Shown here piece by piece: positions 12,745-22,184 of a DNA stretch of 64,000 nucleotides. The notes under the pieces are model-generated. The model was not told the DNA's origin and made no database searches. It saw only the letters and a list, made by a program, of their open reading frames with translations. The position numbers and the translations under genes are program-made. Source of the stretch: Mesodorylaimus sp. YZB2_4 (lineage: Eukaryota; Nematoda; Enoplea; Dorylaimida; Dorylaimidae); the NCBI GenBank assembly GCA_030248295.1, contig JASANH010000104.1:682001-746000 (forward strand), written 5' to 3'. How positions within the stretch are numbered: the stretch's first letter is position 1; the number at the start of each line of letters is the position of its first letter.

Positions 12745-14409
12745 TCAAAAGGCAGGACGAGGAAATCTATGCAAAAAGTGTACACGCGAGATCGCAGCAG
12801 GTAGGCTCGATTGGAATATATTTTCACTAATTCGATTAATCCACGCTCGAATTATTTGGTTCGGAATCAGTGAGGGGGAGTGGATATGGTAGTTTTTAGA
12901 ATTTGAGAAAATTTCACGTTCTCACCGCCTTTTGATCAATGTTGTCTCAATAGTACGATGCGCGTACAGTTAGGACAGTGAGCAAGGCCGAATGGTGGTG
13001 AGTTATTGAAAGGCTCGAATGACCGCGTCCGACTGTCTCCAAGTGTTTGAAAGAGGGGGCCTGGAATTTCTCTTCTTTCTTTCACCCAACGACTTCAGAG
13101 CCGCTTTGGTAAAATGCCGCTAGCGGTTCACTCTAGTCTCCATTCCATACTCGGTTGTGAATGTAGGAAAACTAAAAACGCCAACGGCCGAACCGAGCCG
13201 AGGCGACGGCCGACAGCCTTGAGAATAGCGTGACGTATGCTCGCCCCGTCGTCTTGCTCATCGCCCGACAACGACCAAAAAGGCGTAAATAAAGTTCATT
13301 TCTATTCTTCAAACTGCCACTATGAAACCCCCACCAAAAATTGGCTATTGTCGAGCCAATGACTAAGCCCAGTGACTGTCCAGAAAAGAAACACGGAAAC
13401 GAAAAACCAAAAACAAACCCAGCCAAAGGCTAACAACTGGTCACCCAGTCCGCTTTTCCATGTTTACCATTCACACTCGGCTCGACCTCGGCGTCGACCA
13501 GCCGGCTTTGAAAGTGAGTGAGTGAGAAGTGTTTGTTTGGTTCTTTTCCTGCATTCCGGTGCCTTTCCGGCCTAATGTACACCTCGCATACCTCGTCGCA
13601 CTGGCCTCAGTTAGCTCTCCAAAACGGGCTGGACTGTGCAAATGGTGTGTGATGCAATGTTAACGAGGCGGGATGCAGACTAGAGTCCAAGGACCCTTGG
13701 TATGCTTACAATGCTGAGCAGGTGACAGGAGGGTACTAGTCGGGGACGAGACGGGTGGCACAAAATTGAAGAGATAAGTGATCAAATCGAATGAAATGAA
13801 GTCATTTCACACTCGACTAATGAATATCCGGTTCTTGATGGGGTATTCAGGCACGAATAAATTACAATTGGCGCGTGTTTGTCTTTTTCGATGCGGCCAG
13901 TCTACAAATAACCACGAGGCACGATTTCTCTTCCAGCTCACTGGAATCGTCTATGCGAATTGTTTTGGCCAGTCTTACCATAAAAGGACGTATTGACGAG
14001 TCACCTTATCGTTTTGGTCACAGTCTAAATTTTCGGTTACCTGTTCTTTGGCCACCAGTTCGACATCGATCATGTTCTTGGGGCGTTTGTCAACTTGACA
14101 CTCGCCGCCCTCAATTTACGAAAGTAAAATATTCCGCCCTCGGACATTTCTTATTGAGACCGTGTACAATAAAAAACACCAAATTCCGCGAAAACTTTTG
14201 TTTGATGTAGTGGGTGTGATCGAAAGAGTCAAGTACAGTCATCCATACTCTGATTGCAAAGTGCTCGACAAGGTTACCGCGGGCGTCTTACTTTGGGCTG
14301 ACTGTGAGAGGGCGACAAAGAGCAGGCGCGAGTGAGATAATATAGCCCATAAAAGTGCCGATAAGACAGCGATTCCCAACTGACAAAAAGGCTTCGCCAA
14401 CCGTCAAGT
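12745..14409. other. Gene-free region upstream of the Ser/Arg-rich gene
   Basis: About 1.7 kb without a convincing exon on either strand. It probably carries the promoter and 5' UTR of the minus-strand gene. Short ORFs here have no recognisable content. Confidence 0.5.
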
Positions 14410-14705
14410 CGAACTTTACAGAACAAAAAGTGTAATTTGTTCCTGCGTGCAAAAGATAGCTGTCTGCAAAATATCAGAGGCGTATGGCCAACTGGTCAGC
14501 GCCGAAAGTCCAGTGCAATTTTCGAACTCCTGGATTTTTTGAAAATTTTCTTCGAAAAACTTAAAATCAGAGTGTTGGAAGAATCACGTGCTTTTTTCAA
14601 CTCTGGGGTCGCTTACCACACAAAAATTTAAAAGGCCGCGGGAATTTAGGCGCTGATCACTGCTGACCAGTTGGCCAGACCTCTAATATTTTGCAAAGAG
14701 CTCCA
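14410..14705. repeat. MITE-like inverted-repeat element (family A)
   Basis: Bases 14466-14499 and 14663-14695 form an inverted repeat of about 33 bp. Both carry CTGACCAGTTGGCCA and CTCT(G/A)ATATTTTGC in opposite orientation, about 165 bp apart. The reverse complement of 14410-14590 also aligns over more than 100 bp with 37650-37810, so this is a dispersed element. No ORF was found, so any movement would need another element's enzyme. Confidence 0.6.
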
Positions 14706-15419
14706 TACAGGAAAACGAGAGCATACCATGCTTAGCGCAACTGCATTCGAGCCTACTGAAATATTCTTATGTCTTTCTCAATGATTTTGTCACTTTTCGA
14801 AGGCGCAAGTGTTGAAAATATTCTGCGTTCGGTGAAGTGAAAGAGTACTGGGAGGCTACTTTATGTTGGGACTGGGAGAGTATTTGCCCTTACCCTTTTA
14901 TTTTTTGGAAACACGTGCCTATACTATGGAATAATGGAGCTGGTTTTACGCGCATGTCTGTTACCTTTCAAAATGGAATTTTGACGAATTTGAACTTTCT
15001 GGTTTTTAAGCTGTGTGCGTAATGTAGAAAAGAGCAGTTCCTAATGTGGCTCCCTGACAGGGTCTGCCATACACTGTTAACGGCTTGCTCACAATAACTT
15101 CGTTTCGATCGAAACCTGACATCAGAAGTCGGCTGTGCTATTTCAGATAACTATTTCAATACAAAAACTGCTAACCAAAGGAGCTGAAGTCTGTAACAAT
15201 TCTGTCCTGCCAGCCCATTACTTGGTCAGTATCGCATGCTGTCGTGCTGGTGGCAGGCGGCTCAGTCTCGTACTGCAGCCATTTTGGTTACGAGAACCAG
15301 ATCATTGGGCACGTAATGCTCAAGGGTCGTGATAAGGTAGTAGCTGCAATCAGATGTCAGGTGTGCTCTTTTCACTGCTGTGCTGAACAGTCCAAGAAGG
15401 AGACCTCCTTTGTTGGTTA

Positions 15420-15890
15420 GTGCAAAAGGTGGCGAAGAAGAGATTTCGGTCGATAAGAAAATCAGGGGCCGAGGCAAGGCGATCATGTAGAAGCTGAAGG
15501 AGGGCGAGTCGAGCAGGGACGAAGTGCATTGTCTGATCGATCGATCCGAGGTCTATCTGAGCAAGGAGACGCTGGTCGAGCCACCAGTCACCCTGTGCGG
15601 CGATGTGCACTCGTCGACCTGATGCGCTTGTTCGAGATCGGAGGCTGGCCCGATGGCAAGGAAGCCGCGGGTATCTGTTCCTCGGTAGACGCTTGACTGT
15701 GGTCCCTCTGTCGGGCACACTCATTGTTTCAGGAGAGCGTTGACCGCCGTCCGCGGAGCATCGAGTCCATCTGCCTAATGTTCGCCTACAAGAAGTACCG
15801 GAAGAGCTTGTTCATGCTCAGGCGCAAGCACGAAAGCGGAAGGATCAACCGAGTCGACTTCATGCGCACTAAAATCAGGACATTAGCCTG
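15420..15890 (+). pseudogene. Decayed protein phosphatase 1 catalytic-subunit copy
   Basis: Translation in shifting frames follows the PP1 catalytic core: a Ser-Arg-(D/E) stretch into LCGDVH, then DLMRLFEIGGWP, YLFLG, an intron (GTAGAC to TTTCAG, ending 15732), then VDRRPRSIESICLMFAYKK, FMLRRKHES and INRV. Every metal or catalytic motif is broken: GDxHG reads GDVHS, GDxVDRG reads ESVDRR and GNHE reads RKHE. There is an in-frame stop at 15486-15488 and at least two frameshifts between 15590 and 15700. A kept intron at the LFLG/VDR position suggests DNA duplication rather than retrotransposition. The sequence is closer to PP1 than PP2A (SIESICLMFAYK against SLETICLLLAYK). Similarity ends near 15890. 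Confidence 0.7.
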
Positions 15891-16085
15891 TGGAATTCCT
15901 TCAACGCGAGTCCCAATCGCCCGGCCTCGATTGACACTAATCGTAAGCCCTCTCCACTGACCTATGGCTCGTTCATTTCGTGATTTGATCCCGGTCGATC
16001 TCGATTTGGATAACGCCATGCACTTGCCTCACAAAACACAATGTACCGCGCTATAACGTCCGCGCTAAAATACACACTGTTTTAG

Positions 16086-16092
16086 ACACGCG
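16086..16092 (+). promoter_or_regulatory. TAMM41 ATG-proximal splice acceptor
   Basis: CTGTTTTAG ends at 16085, leaving 7 nt before the start codon. No matching upstream coding exon is needed. It is either a spliced-leader acceptor or the end of a 5' UTR intron. Confidence 0.4.
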
Positions 16093-17205
16093 ATGTCCCG
16101 TTACAGCCCGTCGGTGTGGTACTTCGAAATGCAGTCGGACATCGATGACGAAAAGGATAAAATCCTTTCCGAATTAGCTACTCTGACAGCATGGTTACCA
16201 AAATCGGGCGTCTCTCTGATCTTCGCTTACGGTTCGGGCGTTCTACCTCAAGTTGGCCGCGATCCCAAACAGAACATGGTCGATTTGGTTTTTGTCGTCG
16301 ACGATGCTCAAGCTTGGCACGCCGAAAATTTGAACCGAAATCTACGACATTATTCGTGTATGCGACTCCTTGGTGCTAATCGGATCGCCTATTATCAAAC
16401 CGAGTACCCGGCCCGAGTCTACTACAACACCTTGGTCCGTGTTGGACATCGTTACATCAAGTACGGCGTCATCGAAACCAAACATCTCATCACGGATTTA
16501 TTGGACTGGGAACATTTGTACATCAGTGGACGATTACACAAACCAGTTTATTTTTTCTCCATCGATTCTTCGCAAGATCTATCGAATTTGGCCGCAGCGG
16601 ACGTGTCTGCTTCGACCCTAGCTTCTCCCTCCTCCTCAGTTTTCCTTCCAGCGGCCTTACGTACGAATTTGGAAAGCGCCTGCCACGCGGCACTGTTGCT
16701 CTCACCCGAACAATTATCGTGGGACGATTTCTGCACGAATATCTGCTCGTTATCCTACAACGGAGATTTCCGACAAATCGTGGGCGAAGATAAGAACAAA
16801 GTTAGAAATATCGTCCGCGCCCAATCCCAACGATTCTTCCAATTGTATTCGCCGATGCTGAAACGCATGGAGAAACAAGTCTACCTGGCTCCGGGGAATA
16901 AGATCAGTCAAGACTTGTCCGCCCCCGCGGTCCATCATCATTTGGAGATGCTGCCGAAACACGTGCAATGGGACTTACAATCCCGTTGGAACAATCGGGA
17001 TGGCAAAGTACGAGATATCGAAGAAGTCATATTCCAACTGGCCTACACCTTCGACTTCCCTCGTTACGTGGATAAGGCCCTCAGAAGCATCGTTTTCCGA
17101 TCGAGCGTGCAACAAACTCTCAAAAACGTCTTGTCAGCCGGCGTCAGGAAATCGATCGTCTATTCCTTCGCTAAACTAGGAAAAATGATCAAATCGCTTC
17201 GTTAG
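16093..17205 (+). CDS. TAMM41: Mitochondrial CDP-diacylglycerol synthase TAMM41
   Basis: Single-exon gene of 370 residues for the inner-membrane CTP:phosphatidate cytidylyltransferase that feeds cardiolipin synthesis (TAM41/MMP37 family). Family motifs are seen in order: FAYGSGV near residue 47, MVDLVFVVDDAQAWH near 65, NLxRNLRHYS, YYNTLVRV and IKYGVIETKHLITDLLDW near 125-145, then LYISGRLHKPV. The length matches the family. The start is the first ATG after a TTTTAG acceptor, and no clear mitochondrial presequence precedes the core. It is one of few intronless genes here. It is transcribed towards DAP3, whose stop is only 58 bp away. Confidence 0.93.
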   Translation: MSRYSPSVWYFEMQSDIDDEKDKILSELATLTAWLPKSGVSLIFAYGSGVLPQVGRDPKQNMVDLVFVVDDAQAWHAENLNRNLRHYSCMRLLGANRIAYYQTEYPARVYYNTLVRVGHRYIKYGVIETKHLITDLLDWEHLYISGRLHKPVYFFSIDSSQDLSNLAAADVSASTLASPSSSVFLPAALRTNLESACHAALLLSPEQLSWDDFCTNICSLSYNGDFRQIVGEDKNKVRNIVRAQSQRFFQLYSPMLKRMEKQVYLAPGNKISQDLSAPAVHHHLEMLPKHVQWDLQSRWNNRDGKVRDIEEVIFQLAYTFDFPRYVDKALRSIVFRSSVQQTLKNVLSAGVRKSIVYSFAKLGKMIKSLR

Positions 17206-17262
17206 CTTTACTTAATTCGGCTAGTCGCACATCGCCCAACAATACACCACAAAAATCAATAA

Positions 17263-19166
17263 TCAATATGGTGCGATAGTTCTTTCGAGTAGACTTGGAT
17301 TTCGTGCGCTTATATGAATGATTTCTCGTCGTCCTTCTTCCGTTTTTGCTAAAATTGACTTGCATGCTGAGGAATGACTGCATCACAAGTTTGATCATGT
17401 TTACCGCCCGGCCTTTGTATCCAATTCCGTTCAATATAGTAGTCTAAGCAGCGGTTCGCCTCGTGTTCTGTATATTCCGTCATTTCGATGGGAACAAATG
17501 GGTCCAGTGCTTCGAAACCCTAAAAATCCAGATGGATGAAAACCGAATTTGCACTCCCCGTCAGAAACGCACTTCCTGTCCTAGCAAATAATACGGCAGA
17601 AAAGGAGGCCTTTTGTGGTACCCTTCCTCCCTATTGTCCACCGTAGTCACCGCAGCGCCGTTGTTCTGAAAGGAAAACATAAGTCCCGTTCCTTGTTGGG
17701 CAAAAAGGACAATTACCCAGTCATTCGAGCACAGTTTCAACATGTGGCGTACAAGCGAAATATCCGTCGAGTGCATCTGCAAAAATTTAGGCACGATTTC
17801 CAAACCAGCTTCGATCAAGGTGATGGGCACACGCGTGGGGAGGGACTCTATACGATGCGAACGTAGGCATAGCATGATTACTTACATGAATTCCATCTGG
17901 CTTGCGATAACGGGCTTCAGCAAAAAATGAATTTACCATATCAATCGCTGCCATCAATTTGATCCTAAAAGAAAATGATGATTCCGAAGACCCCATCATT
18001 TCCACCATTTCTTCCAAAACTGGCTCGACCTCTCTGAATCGCACTTTTCAAAGTGCACTTGGAAAGTGCGCTCAAAGTGCTCTTTCATGTGACAGCTTCA
18101 ACTGTTCGCCTCATCAAAGAGTTGATAAAGGATTAAAAAATATTTCAGACCAACGATGAGACGCTCGTTTCTGATGCACGTACCTTTTCTCCTTGGCGTG
18201 ATGTTTCAACTCTCGAATAAGGGCTCCCATGCAATCGGAGGCTAATTTCGGACGAGCGATGCCCTATAAGTTGCAATTCCTAAGGATTGGATCAGGCAGT
18301 CCCGGAAAAATGCATACTAGCTCCACTATCGACATCAATGGCGAACCGATAGGCGTGTTTTCACGGGCAGTCCAGGTGTAGTCTTTTAATACTGTGAGCT
18401 GGAAAGAAAGATAGAAAAGTAAGCACAAAGGTGGGAGTGCATTCGATAAGTTAGGGAGGGTACTTGGTGTTCATTAATCAATTGCTCATTCATTGCTTTA
18501 AAATGCGTCAACCACTCCTGAGCGAGCAGCGGCAAGTCGAAGCGATCTGGGCGCCAAGTTGACGGGGTCACTTCAGTCCTCAAGCGCTTCCAACGACCAG
18601 CTGCAACACCAGGCATATAGCGCCTTGGTTCGATTAAGAGACGCGGCTTACCAAGTGGCACAAAACATACGACCCATCGATTAGCGTGCGCCCAATGCAC
18701 AGTCTGCCACAAGGTCATCGATTTGCCTGTTCCATATGCTCCGTAAATCACGTACCGAATAATTGGAACTTCAGGATTCATTTGGCGCAAACAATTGACC
18801 ATATCGACAAACTGCCGGCGAACCATGATGCTGCATTCCAATAATGTTTCGACCTAAATGGTTCAAAAGCTTGAAAATGTCACGAAGGGGTTTCGAGCAT
18901 ACCGACTCACCTGCCTACTGTAAATAGGAGTTAGAGACTTCTTGTAGGATAACTTCTCTAAATGTGCAACGGGAATCGTGTACCACTGACCAACATTTCG
19001 AGTCGTGAATGAATTCTGAAATGATCAAACAGTACTTTACAAATGCTGCCCTACGTCCTCGTCCCGAAAGTGAAATTATAGTCTCCGATTTGAACGGGAA
19101 CAAAAGTCGAAGTGCAAGATCTGGGGTTGATCTGCACATCAAACTACCATCGTTCCTCATTGTCAT
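17263..19166 (-). CDS. DAP3: Small ribosomal subunit protein mS29 (DAP3)
   Basis: GTP-binding protein of the mitochondrial small ribosomal subunit, 404 residues against 398 in human. Exons: 19041-19166, 18911-19015, 18464-18853, 18318-18398, 18184-18263, 17886-17964, 17717-17776, 17573-17665, 17405-17519, 17263-17348. The first exon gives an Arg/Ser-rich presequence, then GQWYTIPV, the P-loop GAYGTGKS in exon 3, STWRPDRFDLP, LMAAIDMVNSFF, SLVRHMLKLCSNDW, LLGQEGFEALDPFVPI, YYIERNWIQ, and a C-terminal NPSLLER shared with human DAP3. The intron 19016-19040 is only 25 nt, and it is the only junction found that links the ATG-containing exon in frame. The last exon was placed by homology past a false stop. 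Confidence 0.92.
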
Positions 19167-19286
19167 CGACTTCCATTGACGCAGAGTAGCCCAGATTCCC
19201 AGATTTTTTCCTTTTCCTGCAGTACATTCCCCACCTCCTACTGACGGTCAGGGCGCCAATGCAAACAAGATCATATTAACACACTT

Positions 19287-19634
19287 TCATTCAGCAGCTT
19301 ACCGGATCTGCTGTCGTTCGATGTGATATCAAAGGTGGTGGACTGGAAGCGGGAGACGTGGACGCTGTTGAGAACAATTGGCATCTTCGAAAACCGAACG
19401 CTCCTCGACAAACTGAAACGGACATATAAAACTGATAGGCATCAAGCCTATTTTCGCACTGCTTTGAAGGAAATTAGAATCAGCTTACCATTAGCTCGAT
19501 GCCGCATAACACAAGCCATTTTACAACTTGGGCCTGGTTCAGTTTTGCAGATTTTTACTTCATTGATTCAAAGTAAAAAAATTCTGTATTATTCTTCCGA
19601 GCGTACTGTAATCACTTCTAGCGGTAAAATATAA
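19287..19634 (+). CDS. Hypothetical short ORF
   Basis: Open reading of about 110 codons from a possible acceptor (CATTCAG) near 19294 to a stop at 19632; the first in-frame ATG is at 19323. The translation is basic and helical (LLDKLKRTYKTDRHQAYF, ALKEIRISLPLARCRI). It sits divergently from DAP3. No family was recognised, and no second exon was found. It could be a small mitochondrial-type protein or chance. Confidence 0.25.
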   Translation, partial: SFSSLPDLLSFDVISKVVDWKRETWTLLRTIGIFENRTLLDKLKRTYKTDRHQAYFRTALKEIRISLPLARCRITQAILQLGPGSVLQIFTSLIQSKKILYYSSERTVITSSGKI

Positions 19635-20167
19635 TTTCAGTTTGGGCAGTTTAAATTGTTAGGTCCTTCGTGAACATAAGGGCAATAATCAACAGAGCAG
19701 TTTATTTTCATTAAAAACCGTGTAAATTAATTACGATTAAGTCATTTTAGCATCAAGATATCCTGGTTGATTGTTTACTTTGATCTTACGTTTATCCAAA
19801 GTCACACCATAAGAGGGGCGGAGCAGCACTCTCTTCCTCTTTTCTTGCGAGAGAGGGACAGGAGTTGTGCGAAAAACGTGGTTCGATCCAATCAGCTGAC
19901 TTTTTGTTTCCGCGTGCTATTAGGCTTATAGCTAGTCCGCAGTTTTTTGAAAACTTCCTTTTCGTCATTTTAGTTTGTGCCATTCAGCACCTAAATCTCT
20001 TTCGCTCCGACTATCGATTTATATATTCTGTGCTTTCAAGAATCGAATCAAAGGTTGCCTTCCATTGGGTTTTTGACAAGTTTACCGGGTAACGGGAATA
20101 TAATTAGTCTTATCTATTTTCATCGATCGCTCGAGAAGTTTTTGCTTCGGAGTCCGAACTTGCGGAA

Positions 20168-21628
20168 ATGGGGTCGAGCAGCGCAGTGCGCGCATTAAGT
20201 ATGGAACTAAAAAGTCTACAGAAAGAACCAGTCGAAGGATTTCGAGTCAAGTTGGTCAACGACACGAACCTATTCGAATGGGAAGTGGCCATATTTGGGT
20301 CTCCTGGTACCTTGTACGAAGGTGGATACTTCAAGGTGAGCTGTCCTATCGATCGGTATACCCTGCATACACTGATAACGAGGTGGGAGGGATATGTTGG
20401 GGCATGTACCCCCGTGTTATTGGGTACAGTAGAATGACAGTTTTGCTTTTATCTTCCCAATTTGCGTACACATGCGTATGATGACGGTCTGTGTGCGACT
20501 ACTTCGAGTACGGCAGTAAAAGGGGACGGACTCACCAGGCGGCAAATTGACGACTTCCGTTTTAGGCTCTTCTACGTTTCCCATCCGACTACCCGTACTC
20601 ACCGCCCAGCATGCGCTTTCTAACCAAATTCTGGCATCCGAACGTTTACGAAGTAAGCATTTGATGAGATGTTTGATAATGTCTGCCCTAAAAGCCTTTG
20701 CTTGATTTTAGAACGGTGATTTATGCATCAGCATCTTGCATCCGCCTGTGGACGATCCTCAAAGTGGTGAATTGCCATGCGAAAGATGGAATCCAACTCA
20801 AAATGTTCGGTACGTAGGTTTCCTATTTCCAGTCTTTCCAGGCATAACCGGCTACTAAGATTAGGTTAGATTATCGCTAGGGAATGTATAAGCGATCGAC
20901 CGTTTTGGAGTGCGAAAATCTCTCCAAGTCCAACTAATGCCTTTTGTTTGCGCAGGACGATTCTGCTTAGCGTTATATCCTTATTGAATGAACCTAATAC
21001 GTTTTCGCCTGCCAATGTGGATGCTTCGGTCATGTACAGGCGTTGGAAAGAATCAAAGCGGGGATTCGACAGCGAAGATGATTACGTGCGCATAATTAGG
21101 TAAGCAGACTGCTCGTGTCTGGCTGGGCAGAATGTGTCTGTCGTCATGGGACGATGAGTCCGGCCTGATGGCTCAGCTGATCCGAGTCCAGACGATGTGT
21201 CTTCTCTGTACCAGGGGTATCCTTATTCTGGCTGAATGTATTTTTCAGTCAGGTGTTTTACTGCCTTGAGGGTCTCTAAAGTATTAATCTCCATCTGGGA
21301 CTCATGCTTTAGCTCGTATTTGATTCTTTGTTTTGGCAAGTACGCTGAAGTCGCATTGCCCTGTCTTCCTTGTACTACATTTGTGGTTTCTATTTTCAGA
21401 AAACAGGTGGAGGCGTCGCGGGCGGAGGCGGAAAAGGACGGTGTGGTGGTGCCGACAACATTGGAGGAGTACTGTATAAAAACTAAAGCGCGTCCAACCA
21501 ATAACGATGCATTGGACTCGATGGATTTTTACGACGAGTATTACGATTATGGAGATGACGATGACGATGCGGATGATGGCGATCTTGCAGATGATAACGA
21601 CGAGGATTCGGGTCAGGGTGAATCGTGA
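20168..21628 (+). CDS. UBE2R2: Ubiquitin-conjugating enzyme E2 R (CDC34)
   Basis: E2 enzyme that works with SCF cullin ligases, 241 residues against 238 in human. Exons 20168-20335, 20566-20652, 20712-20809, 20956-21099 and 21400-21628. The UBC fold is seen from [15 protein letters not shown] through FRFL-type [13 protein letters not shown] to the active-site stretch [15 protein letters not shown] (catalytic Cys in exon 3). The acidic insertion typical of CDC34 follows ([17 protein letters not shown]), then [20 protein letters not shown]. The C-terminal tail is highly acidic ([14 protein letters not shown]), which in CDC34 binds the cullin basic canyon. The symbol could be UBE2R1 or R2; invertebrates usually have one ancestral gene. 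Confidence 0.95.
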
Positions 21629-22184
21629 GAACAACATTTTGGAAGTTTGTTCAGCGTGGCGTTTTTCTCCAAAGGGCGTGTGTCTGAGCATTCTAAACTT
21701 TAGTCTTACGTGCGCTGTGTACTTATCCTTTAAGGCGCTGTACAATTCCATAGCACTTAGTTGATGGTGATATTGATTAAGCGATTCCGACTGGCCCATG
21801 TAATAAGGGGATTAATATTCGTGCAAAACAGGCTGGCAAGGACAATTGATTTGCAATTTTCGAATACGCTTTTGTGTATGAACTTTTTGTTTTTCTTAGT
21901 TCTCATTCATTCAAGATGTTCTTTTTGTGTGATTTGCATTTCACGATAGACATTATGGAATACTCAGTTTCGAGGATGCATTGTTTTTTAGCCCGTTCTC
22001 TTGCGGGGAGGGGGGAGTGGCGACAGACCAGGGGCCTGGACAATCATTGTCCGCACGCACCTGGGCGAGTGAATAAATTTGGAATCGGGGCTAACTGCGC
22101 TCTTGAAACAGTGTTTGCCTCGGCGAGGGTGTTGACAGATAGCCTATAGTCGCAACCCATGGCCTCCGAGGCAGTTGGAGAAGT
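21629..22184. other. Intergenic region, CDC34 to astacin
   Basis: Both genes run to the right. The stretch is T-rich first (3' UTR of the E2 gene) and more GC-rich from about 22000. No coding exon was seen. Confidence 0.5.

Noticed and set aside
15230..15420. ELOF1-like zinc ribbon (CSHFGYEN...IRCQVC)
   Set aside because: One of the four zinc cysteines is missing and the frame stops at once; the likeness is short and probably chance beside the PP1 relic.
19880..19900. tRNA B-box-like GGTTCGATCC
   Set aside because: No A box or cloverleaf at the right distance upstream.
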